Positions 8,677 to 16,604 of a stretch of 64,000 nt of DNA are shown piece by piece. The notes beneath the pieces are model-generated. The model was not told where the DNA came from, did not search any database, and saw nothing but the letters and a program-made list of their open reading frames with translations. A program made the position numbers and the translations under genes. Source of the DNA: DASXQK01 sp963724385. Its GTDB lineage: Bacteria; Pseudomonadota; Alphaproteobacteria; Dongiales; Dongiaceae. Each line of letters starts with the position of its first letter. Position 1 is the stretch's first letter. The stretch lies in assembly GCA_963724385.1 (NCBI GenBank), contig CAVRUJ010000001.1:744001-808000 (forward strand), in the 5' to 3' direction.

Positions 8677-9449
8677 CGAAGCCCGCGCTCCTTGCTCACG
8701 CGGTCATAGGCGGCATTGATCGCAGCGAGGCGCCGGGTGGCGAGTTCGATGAACTCCACCGGCAGGCCCCGGGCCATCAGCCGGTCGGGATGAGTCTCGC
8801 GCACGAGCTTGCGGTAGGCGATCTTGATGGCGGCATTGTCCATGCTGCGCTTGACGCCGAGCACGGCATAGGGATCGCCGGCCTCGGGCCCCAGATGGCC
8901 CTCGCGGATGCGGGCGAAGTCGGCTTCCTCGAAGCCGAAGATGCGGGCCACGTCCCTGAGATAGGCGAGCTCGGCCTCGCCCACCGATCCGTCGGCCTTG
9001 GCGATGTGAAAAAGCCCGTCGAGCAACTCTTCCAGCACGCGCGAGCGCTTGCGGAACAGCGCCGCGACCTGGCGGGCGTAGGGCTCGAAACCACGGGCAT
9101 CGCGCCGGGCGAGATCGAAGATGCGTCCGACATTCGCTTCCTGTTCGGGCGGCACGGTGAAGACCTGCTTGAAGGCGGCGACTTCGGAGCGGCTCACCAC
9201 CCCGTCGGCCTTGGCCATCTTGGCGCCCAGCACGATGATGCCGATGGTGAAGGCGATGCGCCGTCGGGCGGCGCGCTCTTCCGCCTCGGTCATCGGCGCT
9301 TCGGTCGTCGCCGGCTCGGCCTCTCGAAGCTGGCCCGGCGGCTCGATGCTGTCGATCGCGTGGCCGGCGGCGGCGCCGAGAAGCGCGCCGATGGGCCCGC
9401 CGAAGGCGAAGCCCGCCGCCCCGCCGAGAATCTTTCCCCAATAGCTCAT
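8673..9449 (-). CDS. DjlA-like protein with TerB and J domains
   Basis: This is a 258-residue co-chaperone. The N-terminus (MSYWGKILGGAAGFAFGGPIGALLGAAAGHA) is a glycine-rich hydrophobic segment, as in DjlA membrane anchors. Residues of about 65-175 form the helical TerB/DUF533-like domain (AFTIGIIVLGAKMAKADGVVS). The C-terminal 65 residues are a J domain (DPYAVLGVKRSMDNAAIKIAYRK) with the HPD tripeptide (THPDRL) that stimulates DnaK ATPase. It is the first gene of a three-gene overlapping operon (this gene, uup-like, amidase), which suggests an envelope-stress or cell-wall setting, though the functional link is inferred. Confidence 0.9.
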   Translation of the reverse strand: MSYWGKILGGAAGFAFGGPIGALLGAAAGHAIDSIEPPGQLREAEPATTEAPMTEAEERAARRRIAFTIGIIVLGAKMAKADGVVSRSEVAAFKQVFTVPPEQEANVGRIFDLARRDARGFEPYARQVAALFRKRSRVLEELLDGLFHIAKADGSVGEAELAYLRDVARIFGFEEADFARIREGHLGPEAGDPYAVLGVKRSMDNAAIKIAYRKLVRETHPDRLMARGLPVEFIELATRRLAAINAAYDRVSKERGLR

Positions 9450-9598
9450 GGCCGCGGAACCTATCGCGCCTCGGCGCCGGGAACAACGACGGCGCTGCGG
9501 GCTCGCCCGAAATTTGCACAGCAGCCCGTGCTTGCCGCAGAGGTTGCCTGCCGCTACAAGTCAGTAGCCGACCAGCGCATCAGTCCGGGGGGATCCAG

Positions 9599-10111
9599 AT
9601 GATTGGAAGAATCTTGGGGGCAGCCGTGCTGGCCGCAGCGTTCCTCTGTGCAGCCTCAGCCGTCCGCGCCGATGTCCAGGACGACATGCATCAGGCCAGG
9701 CAGGCATATATCGCGGGGCATTTCGTCGATGCGGCGTCGCACTATCGGGCCGCCGCCGACACCGGCCTGCCGGAGGCGCAATACGACGTTGCCTGGCTTT
9801 ATCGCTGCGGAGAGGGCGTGGCGCAACATTACGGCGATGCCATGCGGTGGTATCGCAAGGCCGCCGTCCAGGGTTATTCGCCCGCCCAATTCGCCTTGGG
9901 CACGATGTACCGCGACGGGCTCGGCGTCGACATCGATCTCATCGAGGCGCATATGTGGTTCAACGTCGCCGCCGGCAGGGGCGACTTCGCGGCTCGCCGG
10001 GCGCGGGAAGACCTGGCTCAGTACATGAGCGGGAAGGAAATCGTCCAGGCCCAGGAGCTTGCCCGGCGCTGGCTCGCCGCCAACGGCAATACGCTAGCCT
10101 CGTCCAATTGA
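9599..10111 (+). CDS. Secreted Sel1-repeat protein
   Basis: This protein of 170 residues starts with a signal peptide (MIGRILGAAVLAAAFLCAAS, cleavage near VRA-DV). Two to three Sel1/TPR-like repeats follow (GLPEAQYDVAWLYRCGEGV, YSPAQFALGTMYRDGLGV, EAHMWFNVAAGRGD). Such periplasmic repeat proteins act as scaffolds in signalling or envelope processes. A GGGGGG ribosome site lies just upstream of the ATG. It is divergent from the djlA-like operon; its partner is unknown. Confidence 0.8.
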   Translation: MIGRILGAAVLAAAFLCAASAVRADVQDDMHQARQAYIAGHFVDAASHYRAAADTGLPEAQYDVAWLYRCGEGVAQHYGDAMRWYRKAAVQGYSPAQFALGTMYRDGLGVDIDLIEAHMWFNVAAGRGDFAARRAREDLAQYMSGKEIVQAQELARRWLAANGNTLASSN

Positions 10112-10196
10112 TCGGGGGAGGCCGCCGCCCATAGTCGCGGTGGCGGTTCCGACGCCGGCCCTTTAAATTCTCCCGCAGCATGCGGAGCGGCAGCTC

Positions 10197-13100
10197 ATGA
10201 CCGGCGGCTGGCAGTTCTGGATCGACCGGGGTGGAACCTTCACCGATCTGGTGGCGCGCCGTCCCGACGGCGTGCTGCTGACCCACAAGCTTCTCTCCGA
10301 GAATCCCGAGCAGTATCGCGACGCGGCCATTCAGGGAATCCGCGAGTTGCTGGGCGTGGCGCCGGGCCTGCCCATCCCGCCGATCGTGGACGCGGTCAAG
10401 ATGGGGACGACGGTCGCGACCAACGCGTTGTTGGAGCGCAAGGGGGACCGCACGCTCCTGGTCACCACAAGGGGTTTCGCCGACCAGCTTCGCATCGCCT
10501 ACCAGAATCGGCCCGACATCTTCGCCCGCCACATCCTGTTGCCGGAGCTGCTTTATGAAAGCGTGCTGGAGGTGGATGAACGGGTGACGGCCGAGGGCGA
10601 AGTGCTGAGGCCCGTCGATCTCGCGGGCGCCCGTGAGGGTCTCGAAGCTGCCTATAAGAAGGGAATCCGCTCGGTCGCCGTGCTGTTCCTCCACGGCTAC
10701 CGCTACACGGCGCATGAAAAAGCGGTGGCCGATCTCGCCAGGACCATAGGCTTCACCCAGGTCTCGGCCAGCCATGAGGTGAGCCCGCTGATGAAATATG
10801 TCGGCCGCGGCGACACCACCGTGGTCGATGCCTACCTCTCGCCGATCCTCAGGCGCTATGTCGCCCAGGTCGCGGGCGAGCTGCCCGGCTCCGCTCGGCT
10901 CATGTTCATGCAGTCCAACGGCGGGCTTGCCGATGCCAGGCGCTTCCAAGGAAAGGACAGCATCCTTTCCGGGCCGGCGGGGGGCGTCGTCGGCGCGGTG
11001 GAAACGGCGCGCCAGGCCGGACTCGGCCGCATCATCGGCTTCGACATGGGCGGCACTTCGACCGACGTGTCCCATTTCGACGGGGTCTACGAGCGCGCCT
11101 TCGAGACCCAGGTTGCCGGCGTGCGCATGCGGGCGCCCATGATGCGCATCAACACGGTCGCAGCAGGCGGCGGTTCGATCCTGCATTTCGACGGCACGCG
11201 ATTTCGCGTCGGCCCGGATTCCGCCGGGGCCAATCCGGGTCCGGCCTGCTATCGGCGCGGCGGACCGCTGGCGGTGACCGACTGCAACGTCATGCTCGGC
11301 AAGCTCCAGCCGGACTTCTTTCCCCATGTCTTCGGCCCGGGCGCCGACCAGCCCATCGATGCCGCGATCGTGCGAGCGAAGTTCGCGGCGCTCGCGGCCG
11401 AAATCGGCGACGGGCGCGGGTCCGAGGCGACGGCCGAAGGCTTTCTCACCATCGCTGTCGGGAACATGGCCAACGCCATCAAGGAGATATCCATCGAGCG
11501 GGGCTATGACGTGACCCGCTACGCGCTCTGCTGTTTCGGGGGCGCCGGCGGCCAGCATGCTTGCATGGTGGCGGATTCGCTCGGCATGACCACGGTCTTC
11601 CTCCATCCGCTCGCCGGCGTGCTTTCCGCCTATGGCATGGGGCTCGCCGATATTCGCGTGCTGCGGGAGCGGGCGGTGGAAGCCGCTCTCGACGGCGGGT
11701 TGCTGCCTCGGCTCGAAGACGCCCTGGACGAATTGAGTGCCGCGGCCGGCGAGGAACTCGCCCGCCAAGGCCTGCCGCGCGAGGCGGGCGAGGTCCTTCG
11801 GCGCCTGCACCTGCGCTACGCCGGCACCGACACGGCCCTCATCGTGCCCATGGGCGGGCTTGGCGAAATCAAGGCGGGCTTCGAAGCGTCTCATCGCCAG
11901 CGCTACGGTTTCACCGTTCCGGGCAAGGGCCTGGTGGTCGAGGCGGTTTCGGTCGAGCTGGTGGGCGGGACCGAAAGGCCGACGGCCCGCCGGTTGCCGT
12001 CGCGCACCAGCGGCAGGCTCTCGCCCAAGGCCGAGGTCCGCTTTTTCACCGCCGGGGCCTGGCACGAGGCGCCCCTCTACGAGCGCGACGCCATGGCGGC
12101 GGGCGACAAGGTCGCCGGGCCTGCCATCATCGCCGAGCCCACGAGCACCATCGTGGTCGAGCCCGGCTGGCAGGCGGAGATGGAGGGCCTCGGCCACATC
12201 CTGATGCGCCGGGTCGTGCCGCTCGTCCGCAAGTCGGCCATGGGCACGGCCATCGATCCGGTGATGCTGGAGGTTTTCAACAACCTCTTCATGTCCATCG
12301 CCGAGCAGATGGGCTCGACGCTCGAGAACACCAGCCATTCGGTCAACATCAAGGAACGGCTCGACTTCTCCTGCGCGCTCTTCGACCGCCAGGGCAACCT
12401 GATCGCCAACGCGCCCCATATGCCGGTGCATCTCGGCTCCATGGGCGAAAGCGTGGCCAGTGTCATCCGCGCGCGCGCCAACAGCATGGGCGAGGGCGAT
12501 GTCTTCGTCCTCAATGCTCCTTACAACGGCGGGACCCATTTGCCCGACATCACCGTGGTGACGCCGGTCTTCGACGAGGCGGGAGGGGACCTGATGTTCT
12601 TCACCGCCAGCCGGGGCCATCACGCCGATGTCGGCGGGATCACGCCGGGCTCCATGCCGCCCGACAGCCGGAGCGTGGAAGAAGAGGGCGTGCTGATCGA
12701 CGACTTCCAGCTCGTCGACAAAGGACGGCTGCGGGAAGCGGAGATGCGGGCGCTGCTTGCGAGCGGGACCCATCCCGCGCGCAATCCCGACCAGAACATC
12801 GCCGATCTCGCGGCCCAGGTGGCGGCCAATGCCAAGGGCGTGGAAGAGCTTCGCCGCATGGTCCGCGATTTCGGCCGGCCGGTCGTCGAAGCCTACATGG
12901 GCCATGTCCAGGACAATGCCGAGGAGCAGGTGCGCCGCGTGATCGACCGTCTCAAGGACGGCCGCTTCACCTATGAGATGGACGACGGCGCCCGCATCGC
13001 CGTCGCCATTGCCATCGACAGCAAGGCGCGCGCGGCCCGCATCGATTTCACCGGCACGAGCCCGCAACTCGCCAGCAACTTCAACGCGCCTTCGGCGGTC

Positions 13101-13784
13101 TGCCGGGCGGCGGTGCTCTATGTGTTCCGCACCCTGGTGGAAGACGACATCCCGATGAACGCGGGCTGCCTGAAGCCGTTGGAGATCATCATTCCGGATG
13201 GCTCGATGCTGAGCCCCCGCTACCCCGCTGCCGTAGTCGCTGGAAATGTCGAGACTTCGCAGTGCATAACAGACGCGCTCTATGGTGCATTGGGCGTGAT
13301 GGCCGCAGCTCAGGGCACCATGAACAACCTCACCTTCGGCAACGAACGCCATCAGTACTACGAGACCATCTGCGGCGGTTCCGGCGCCGGGCCCGACTTC
13401 GACGGCACCGATGCGGTGCACACCCATATGACCAACTCGCGCTTGACCGACCCCGAAGTGCTGGAATGGCGCTTCCCCGTGCTGGTGGAGAGCTTCGCCA
13501 TCCGGCGCGGTAGCGGCGGGCGCGGCCTGCATCGGGGCGGCGACGGGGTGGTGCGGCGCCTTCGCTTCCGCGAGGCGATGACGGCGGCGATCCTCTCCGG
13601 CCACCGGCGCGTGCCGCCCTACGGCATGGCGGGCGGAGAGCCCGGCGCCCTGGGCAGGAACTACGTGATTCGCCGTGACGGCGGGATCGAGGTTCTGGCG
13701 GGCACCGACAAGCGCGAAATGGCCCCGGGCGACGTCTTCGTCGTGGAAACACCGGGCGGCGGAGGATTCGGGAAGGTGCGCTAG
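10197..13784 (+). CDS. 5-oxoprolinase-type fused hydantoinase A/B
   Basis: This cytosolic enzyme of 1195 residues fuses the two subunits of the ATP-dependent hydantoinase/oxoprolinase family. The HyuA half (residues 1 to about 670) begins WQFWIDRGGTFTDLVARRPDG, with the phosphate-binding DRGGTFTD, and has IGFDMGGTSTDVSHFDG as the actin-like ATPase motif. The HyuB half starts near residue 680 (IDPVMLEVFNNLFMSIAEQMG) and includes the conserved ERLDFSCALFD and HMPVHLGSM. A full-length fusion of about 1200 residues is the arrangement of 5-oxoprolinase (EC 3.5.2.9), which opens 5-oxoproline to glutamate in glutathione turnover. Related enzymes act on hydantoins or acetone, so the substrate is probable rather than proven. 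Confidence 0.88.
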   Translation: MTGGWQFWIDRGGTFTDLVARRPDGVLLTHKLLSENPEQYRDAAIQGIRELLGVAPGLPIPPIVDAVKMGTTVATNALLERKGDRTLLVTTRGFADQLRIAYQNRPDIFARHILLPELLYESVLEVDERVTAEGEVLRPVDLAGAREGLEAAYKKGIRSVAVLFLHGYRYTAHEKAVADLARTIGFTQVSASHEVSPLMKYVGRGDTTVVDAYLSPILRRYVAQVAGELPGSARLMFMQSNGGLADARRFQGKDSILSGPAGGVVGAVETARQAGLGRIIGFDMGGTSTDVSHFDGVYERAFETQVAGVRMRAPMMRINTVAAGGGSILHFDGTRFRVGPDSAGANPGPACYRRGGPLAVTDCNVMLGKLQPDFFPHVFGPGADQPIDAAIVRAKFAALAAEIGDGRGSEATAEGFLTIAVGNMANAIKEISIERGYDVTRYALCCFGGAGGQHACMVADSLGMTTVFLHPLAGVLSAYGMGLADIRVLRERAVEAALDGGLLPRLEDALDELSAAAGEELARQGLPREAGEVLRRLHLRYAGTDTALIVPMGGLGEIKAGFEASHRQRYGFTVPGKGLVVEAVSVELVGGTERPTARRLPSRTSGRLSPKAEVRFFTAGAWHEAPLYERDAMAAGDKVAGPAIIAEPTSTIVVEPGWQAEMEGLGHILMRRVVPLVRKSAMGTAIDPVMLEVFNNLFMSIAEQMGSTLENTSHSVNIKERLDFSCALFDRQGNLIANAPHMPVHLGSMGESVASVIRARANSMGEGDVFVLNAPYNGGTHLPDITVVTPVFDEAGGDLMFFTASRGHHADVGGITPGSMPPDSRSVEEEGVLIDDFQLVDKGRLREAEMRALLASGTHPARNPDQNIADLAAQVAANAKGVEELRRMVRDFGRPVVEAYMGHVQDNAEEQVRRVIDRLKDGRFTYEMDDGARIAVAIAIDSKARAARIDFTGTSPQLASNFNAPSAVCRAAVLYVFRTLVEDDIPMNAGCLKPLEIIIPDGSMLSPRYPAAVVAGNVETSQCITDALYGALGVMAAAQGTMNNLTFGNERHQYYETICGGSGAGPDFDGTDAVHTHMTNSRLTDPEVLEWRFPVLVESFAIRRGSGGRGLHRGGDGVVRRLRFREAMTAAILSGHRRVPPYGMAGGEPGALGRNYVIRRDGGIEVLAGTDKREMAPGDVFVVETPGGGGFGKVR

Positions 13785-13946
13785 GCCGTTCTGAGTTTCG
13801 CGAGAATCTCGGCGGCTAGCGACAATACGCATTTTCTGATCGAATTCCGGTGGCCAGATCGCTCGCGCCGCCGTTGAATGGAGATTGGTCCGCCACAGCT
13901 TGACCCCGGTTCGCGTTGGCGTTGAGGGGCGGAAGGACAGGCTCTC

Positions 13947-14711
13947 GTGAGTTCACTAGCGATAGCGGCCATAGTTCTGGTCTGTCTCTCCGGTGGGACA
14001 ATGCTGGGCATGGCTCTTCGAGCATTTTTGCCAAAGCATCACGTCAGCCCGGAATTGACAGATGCGATCAAACTCGCCACTGGGTTGATGGCGACCCTTG
14101 TTGCATTGGTGCTTGGGCTGCTGATTTCGTCCGCAAACATCGCGCGCATTGCCGTCCAAAGCGCATACACGACTGGTCTCGCCAATGTCGCGATGCTTGA
14201 CCGCCATCTTGCGGAATATGGGGCCGAGACGCAGCCCGCCCGCGCTCTGCTCCGGCACGCGCTCACGCGCAGATTCCAAGCTATGTGGCCATCCGAAGAT
14301 TTTGGCCCGCAAGAGCCCGCCAATGTCGGCAGCATGAGCGCAATCGCGAGCATGGAACACGAATTGCTGAAGCTATCGCCGGCCAACGACACCCAGAAGT
14401 GGCTCTTGTCGCAGGCGCTGCAGGCCACAAACAACCTGGAACAGGTTCGCTGGGTTCTGATGAATCAGGAACCGGGCTTTACGCTGCCGATCCCCTTCCT
14501 GACCGTTTTAGTTTTCTGGAGTTCGGCAATATTCATCAGTTTTGGGGTGCTCGCCAAACCCAACATTACTGTTCTTGTCTCTTTGTTCATTTCGGCGCTG
14601 GCGGTCTCGTGTGCGGTCTTTCTGATCCTCGACCTGAGCAATCCCTTCGCTGGGCTGATGCAAATTTCCAGCGCGTCAGCGCATGTCATGCTCAATGCTT
14701 TGGGCAAATGA
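13947..14711 (+). CDS. DUF4239-type membrane protein
   Basis: This is a membrane protein of 254 residues with two transmembrane segments at the N-terminus (LAIAAIVLVCLSGGTMLGM and LATGLMATLVALVLGLLIS) and two at the C-terminus (FLTVLVFWSSAIFISFGV and LVSLFISALAVSCAVFLIL), enclosing a soluble helical part. This layout and the DAIKLATGLMATLVALVLGLL stretch match the DUF4239 (bestrophin-like) family. The start is GTG with GGAAGG upstream. It stands alone, and base composition is lower in GC than the genes to its left. Its function is unknown. Confidence 0.75.
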   Translation: MSSLAIAAIVLVCLSGGTMLGMALRAFLPKHHVSPELTDAIKLATGLMATLVALVLGLLISSANIARIAVQSAYTTGLANVAMLDRHLAEYGAETQPARALLRHALTRRFQAMWPSEDFGPQEPANVGSMSAIASMEHELLKLSPANDTQKWLLSQALQATNNLEQVRWVLMNQEPGFTLPIPFLTVLVFWSSAIFISFGVLAKPNITVLVSLFISALAVSCAVFLILDLSNPFAGLMQISSASAHVMLNALGK

Positions 14712-14984
14712 GCGACCCCGGAGCCGTTGCAGCGTTGACCCAACGATGTAATGCATTCCTTGAAGTTAGGGCTAGGTCCTGTTTACAAAGTGGCCGACCT
14801 CGGGCATCGCCGGATAGTATCGGGTGGCGATGGCGCGGTTGATTTTGAGATGACCGATACGGCGTGGCCAAGTCCCTCATCAGCGAAATCGAGTTTCTTG
14901 AGTAGGTGCCCTGGCTTCCCGCCCGTGCTGTCTCACATCGCACGAGGCTCCGCAGCAGTGGGCGGTTCTGGTGTGCCTGCCGCT

Positions 14985-15197
14985 TTAATAGCAGCCATTG
15001 TGATGGGCACCCGCGCCTCCATAGCCAAAATAGGGTGGTCTATAGCCGGCAGTGTAGCCGTAATAGCTGGCCCGATAACCTGTGTAGGGTCGGCCGTAAC
15101 ACGCGCCGGCATATCCACTCGTACCCGAGGAGGCCGTACACCCAGCCAACGTTGCTACCAAACCAAGAGATGCCAGGATAGCCCACTTGAGTCGCAT
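14985..15197 (-). CDS. Small Tyr/Gly-rich lipoprotein
   Basis: This predicted lipoprotein has 70 residues. The N-terminus MRLKWAILASLGLVATLAGC is a lipoprotein signal with lipobox LAGC, so the mature protein starts at Cys20 and would be lipid-anchored. The mature part is only 51 residues and consists mainly of Tyr, Gly and Pro (RPYTGYRASYYGYTAGYRPPY), which indicates a disordered surface peptide. GGGAG stands a short distance upstream of the ATG. No family is recognised. Confidence 0.6.
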   Translation of the reverse strand: MRLKWAILASLGLVATLAGCTASSGTSGYAGACYGRPYTGYRASYYGYTAGYRPPYFGYGGAGAHHNGCY

Positions 15198-15396
15198 CGG
15201 AGGTATCTCCCAATTCAGCGCGGCACCCGCTGGTCAGCTGCCAAGACGACAAGATATTGCCGTTTGGGAAGTCGATGCCAGTTGCCACCAGTCTAGCATG
15301 GGAACAGCAGTGACTCGCGGAGGCCTGCCAGCAGGCGGGGATGCGAGCACGGTTGAGGATACCCGCTATCAGGTGCTATCCGGACATATTGGGTGG

Positions 15397-15416
15397 AAAG
15401 TGTCACTTCACACTTT
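15397..15416 (-). terminator. Hairpin downstream of the barrel gene
   Basis: A perfect 7-base inverted repeat (AAAGTGT / ACACTTT) with a six-base loop lies 32 bases beyond the stop of the minus-strand beta-barrel gene. There is no long U tract, so a terminator role is only possible. Confidence 0.3.
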
Positions 15417-15447
15417 GACCCTAAGCGGTCTGCCTCTTCGCGATTGG

Positions 15448-16311
15448 CTAAAAGACGAAGGTCACCTGGCTTCGTATCTGCCATGTAGCGCCAAAATCCG
15501 GCTTTACTGCGTTGTAGTAGGTGCTCAGGCTCACGTTCACCGGCAGCATTCCGAGCCTGAATACCTTTCCGAATCCACCACCGACGGGCACTGTCCACAC
15601 TTGACCCGAACTGGCCGCCCAGTTGGCGGTTATTACCGGCGAAGTCGTGACATACCAGCCCCCGCCGAAATTGAAGTTGACGAAGGGCTGAGCAGTAAGA
15701 AGGTTCACCTTATTGCCGCCAGGCCCGCTATCGCCACCGAATGACCAAATGTTACTGAGTAGCCCGCCATAGACCCAGGGTCCGTTCATCTGCAAAGCCA
15801 CGGCCGAAGCACCTGCACCCCACAAGTTGCTGCCGACTGATCCGCTGGACGCGGGCAGCAAGACCGCTGGCCCGACACCCCAAATGAACGCCCCCGTATG
15901 AGTGGGCGAGAAAAACATCGACTCGGTGACGTTGCCCAGGCCAAAGCTGGATCCGCCACCGGGCGTGAGTTGCGGCTGCCAAATCAGCGGCATGATAGTG
16001 CGGGTGATCAGGTTCCAATCGTCGTTCAGATGGAACGGGACGACCGGCTGAATGTTGAGCACCTCCTGGGTGCCTCCCAGAGGTCCGAAGTCGAAGTTCG
16101 TATTGCTTTGGAACGGCACACTGATGAGATCGGCGACAGGATTCTGCAGCTTCTTCGCGATCTCTGTATCGCTCTGGGTGTTTACGGGAACCTCGTCCCC
16201 TACGAGATTCTGGGCGTAGGCGCTGCCCCCGCACGGGAGCATCGTAGACAGCGCGGCAAGGACCGCGCCACACAGTGTCCCGCGGATCGAATGAAGCCAG
16301 TTCCTTGTCAT
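15448..16311 (-). CDS. Neuromedin-U-type outer-membrane beta-barrel protein
   Basis: This secreted protein of 287 residues has a signal peptide (GTLCGAVLAALSTMLPCGGSAYA, then QNL). The mature part has alternating hydrophobic strands with a terminal aromatic residue (SQVTFVF), as in outer-membrane barrels. Segments such as NPVADLISVPFQSNTNFDFG, LNIQPVVPFHLNDDWNLITR and ITANWAASSGQVWTVPVGGG match the family carried in databases as 'neuromedin U', which are barrels of unknown cargo. I chose ATG at 16311, with AGGGGG upstream, over an ATG 22 codons earlier that would bury the signal peptide. It is divergent from the arylsulfatase gene and shares its roughly 290-base intergenic region, so common regulation is possible. 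Confidence 0.8.
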   Translation of the reverse strand: MTRNWLHSIRGTLCGAVLAALSTMLPCGGSAYAQNLVGDEVPVNTQSDTEIAKKLQNPVADLISVPFQSNTNFDFGPLGGTQEVLNIQPVVPFHLNDDWNLITRTIMPLIWQPQLTPGGGSSFGLGNVTESMFFSPTHTGAFIWGVGPAVLLPASSGSVGSNLWGAGASAVALQMNGPWVYGGLLSNIWSFGGDSGPGGNKVNLLTAQPFVNFNFGGGWYVTTSPVITANWAASSGQVWTVPVGGGFGKVFRLGMLPVNVSLSTYYNAVKPDFGATWQIRSQVTFVF

Positions 16312-16604
16312 TGCATTCCCCCTTCCCTGGGCTTCGCCGATTGTGCGGCAGTTATTCAGCTTTTCCCCTTTCCCCAAAAAATCGCATTTTCGCTATGCGT
16401 CATCTAGTCCAAGGCTCGATTGTAACCCTATCGTGACCCTAGTGCCGGCCAGTTTCGATCCAGGCCACTTCTTGTCGGATTTTCGCATGGCAAGGTAGGG
16501 TACCATTAGCATACAATTTACGTCTGCTGGCTCAAATGAGGGCTGCGGCCGTTGGCAACAACGGGGACAGTCAGGTGTTGCAACTGCGAACAGGGAGAGC
16601 TGCT

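Noticed and set aside
9960..13832. 1290-codon open frame antisense to the HyuA-HyuB gene
   Set aside because: It is a shadow frame caused by high third-position GC. Its translation has no domain logic and runs of His/Gly/Arg, whereas the plus strand encodes a complete known enzyme.
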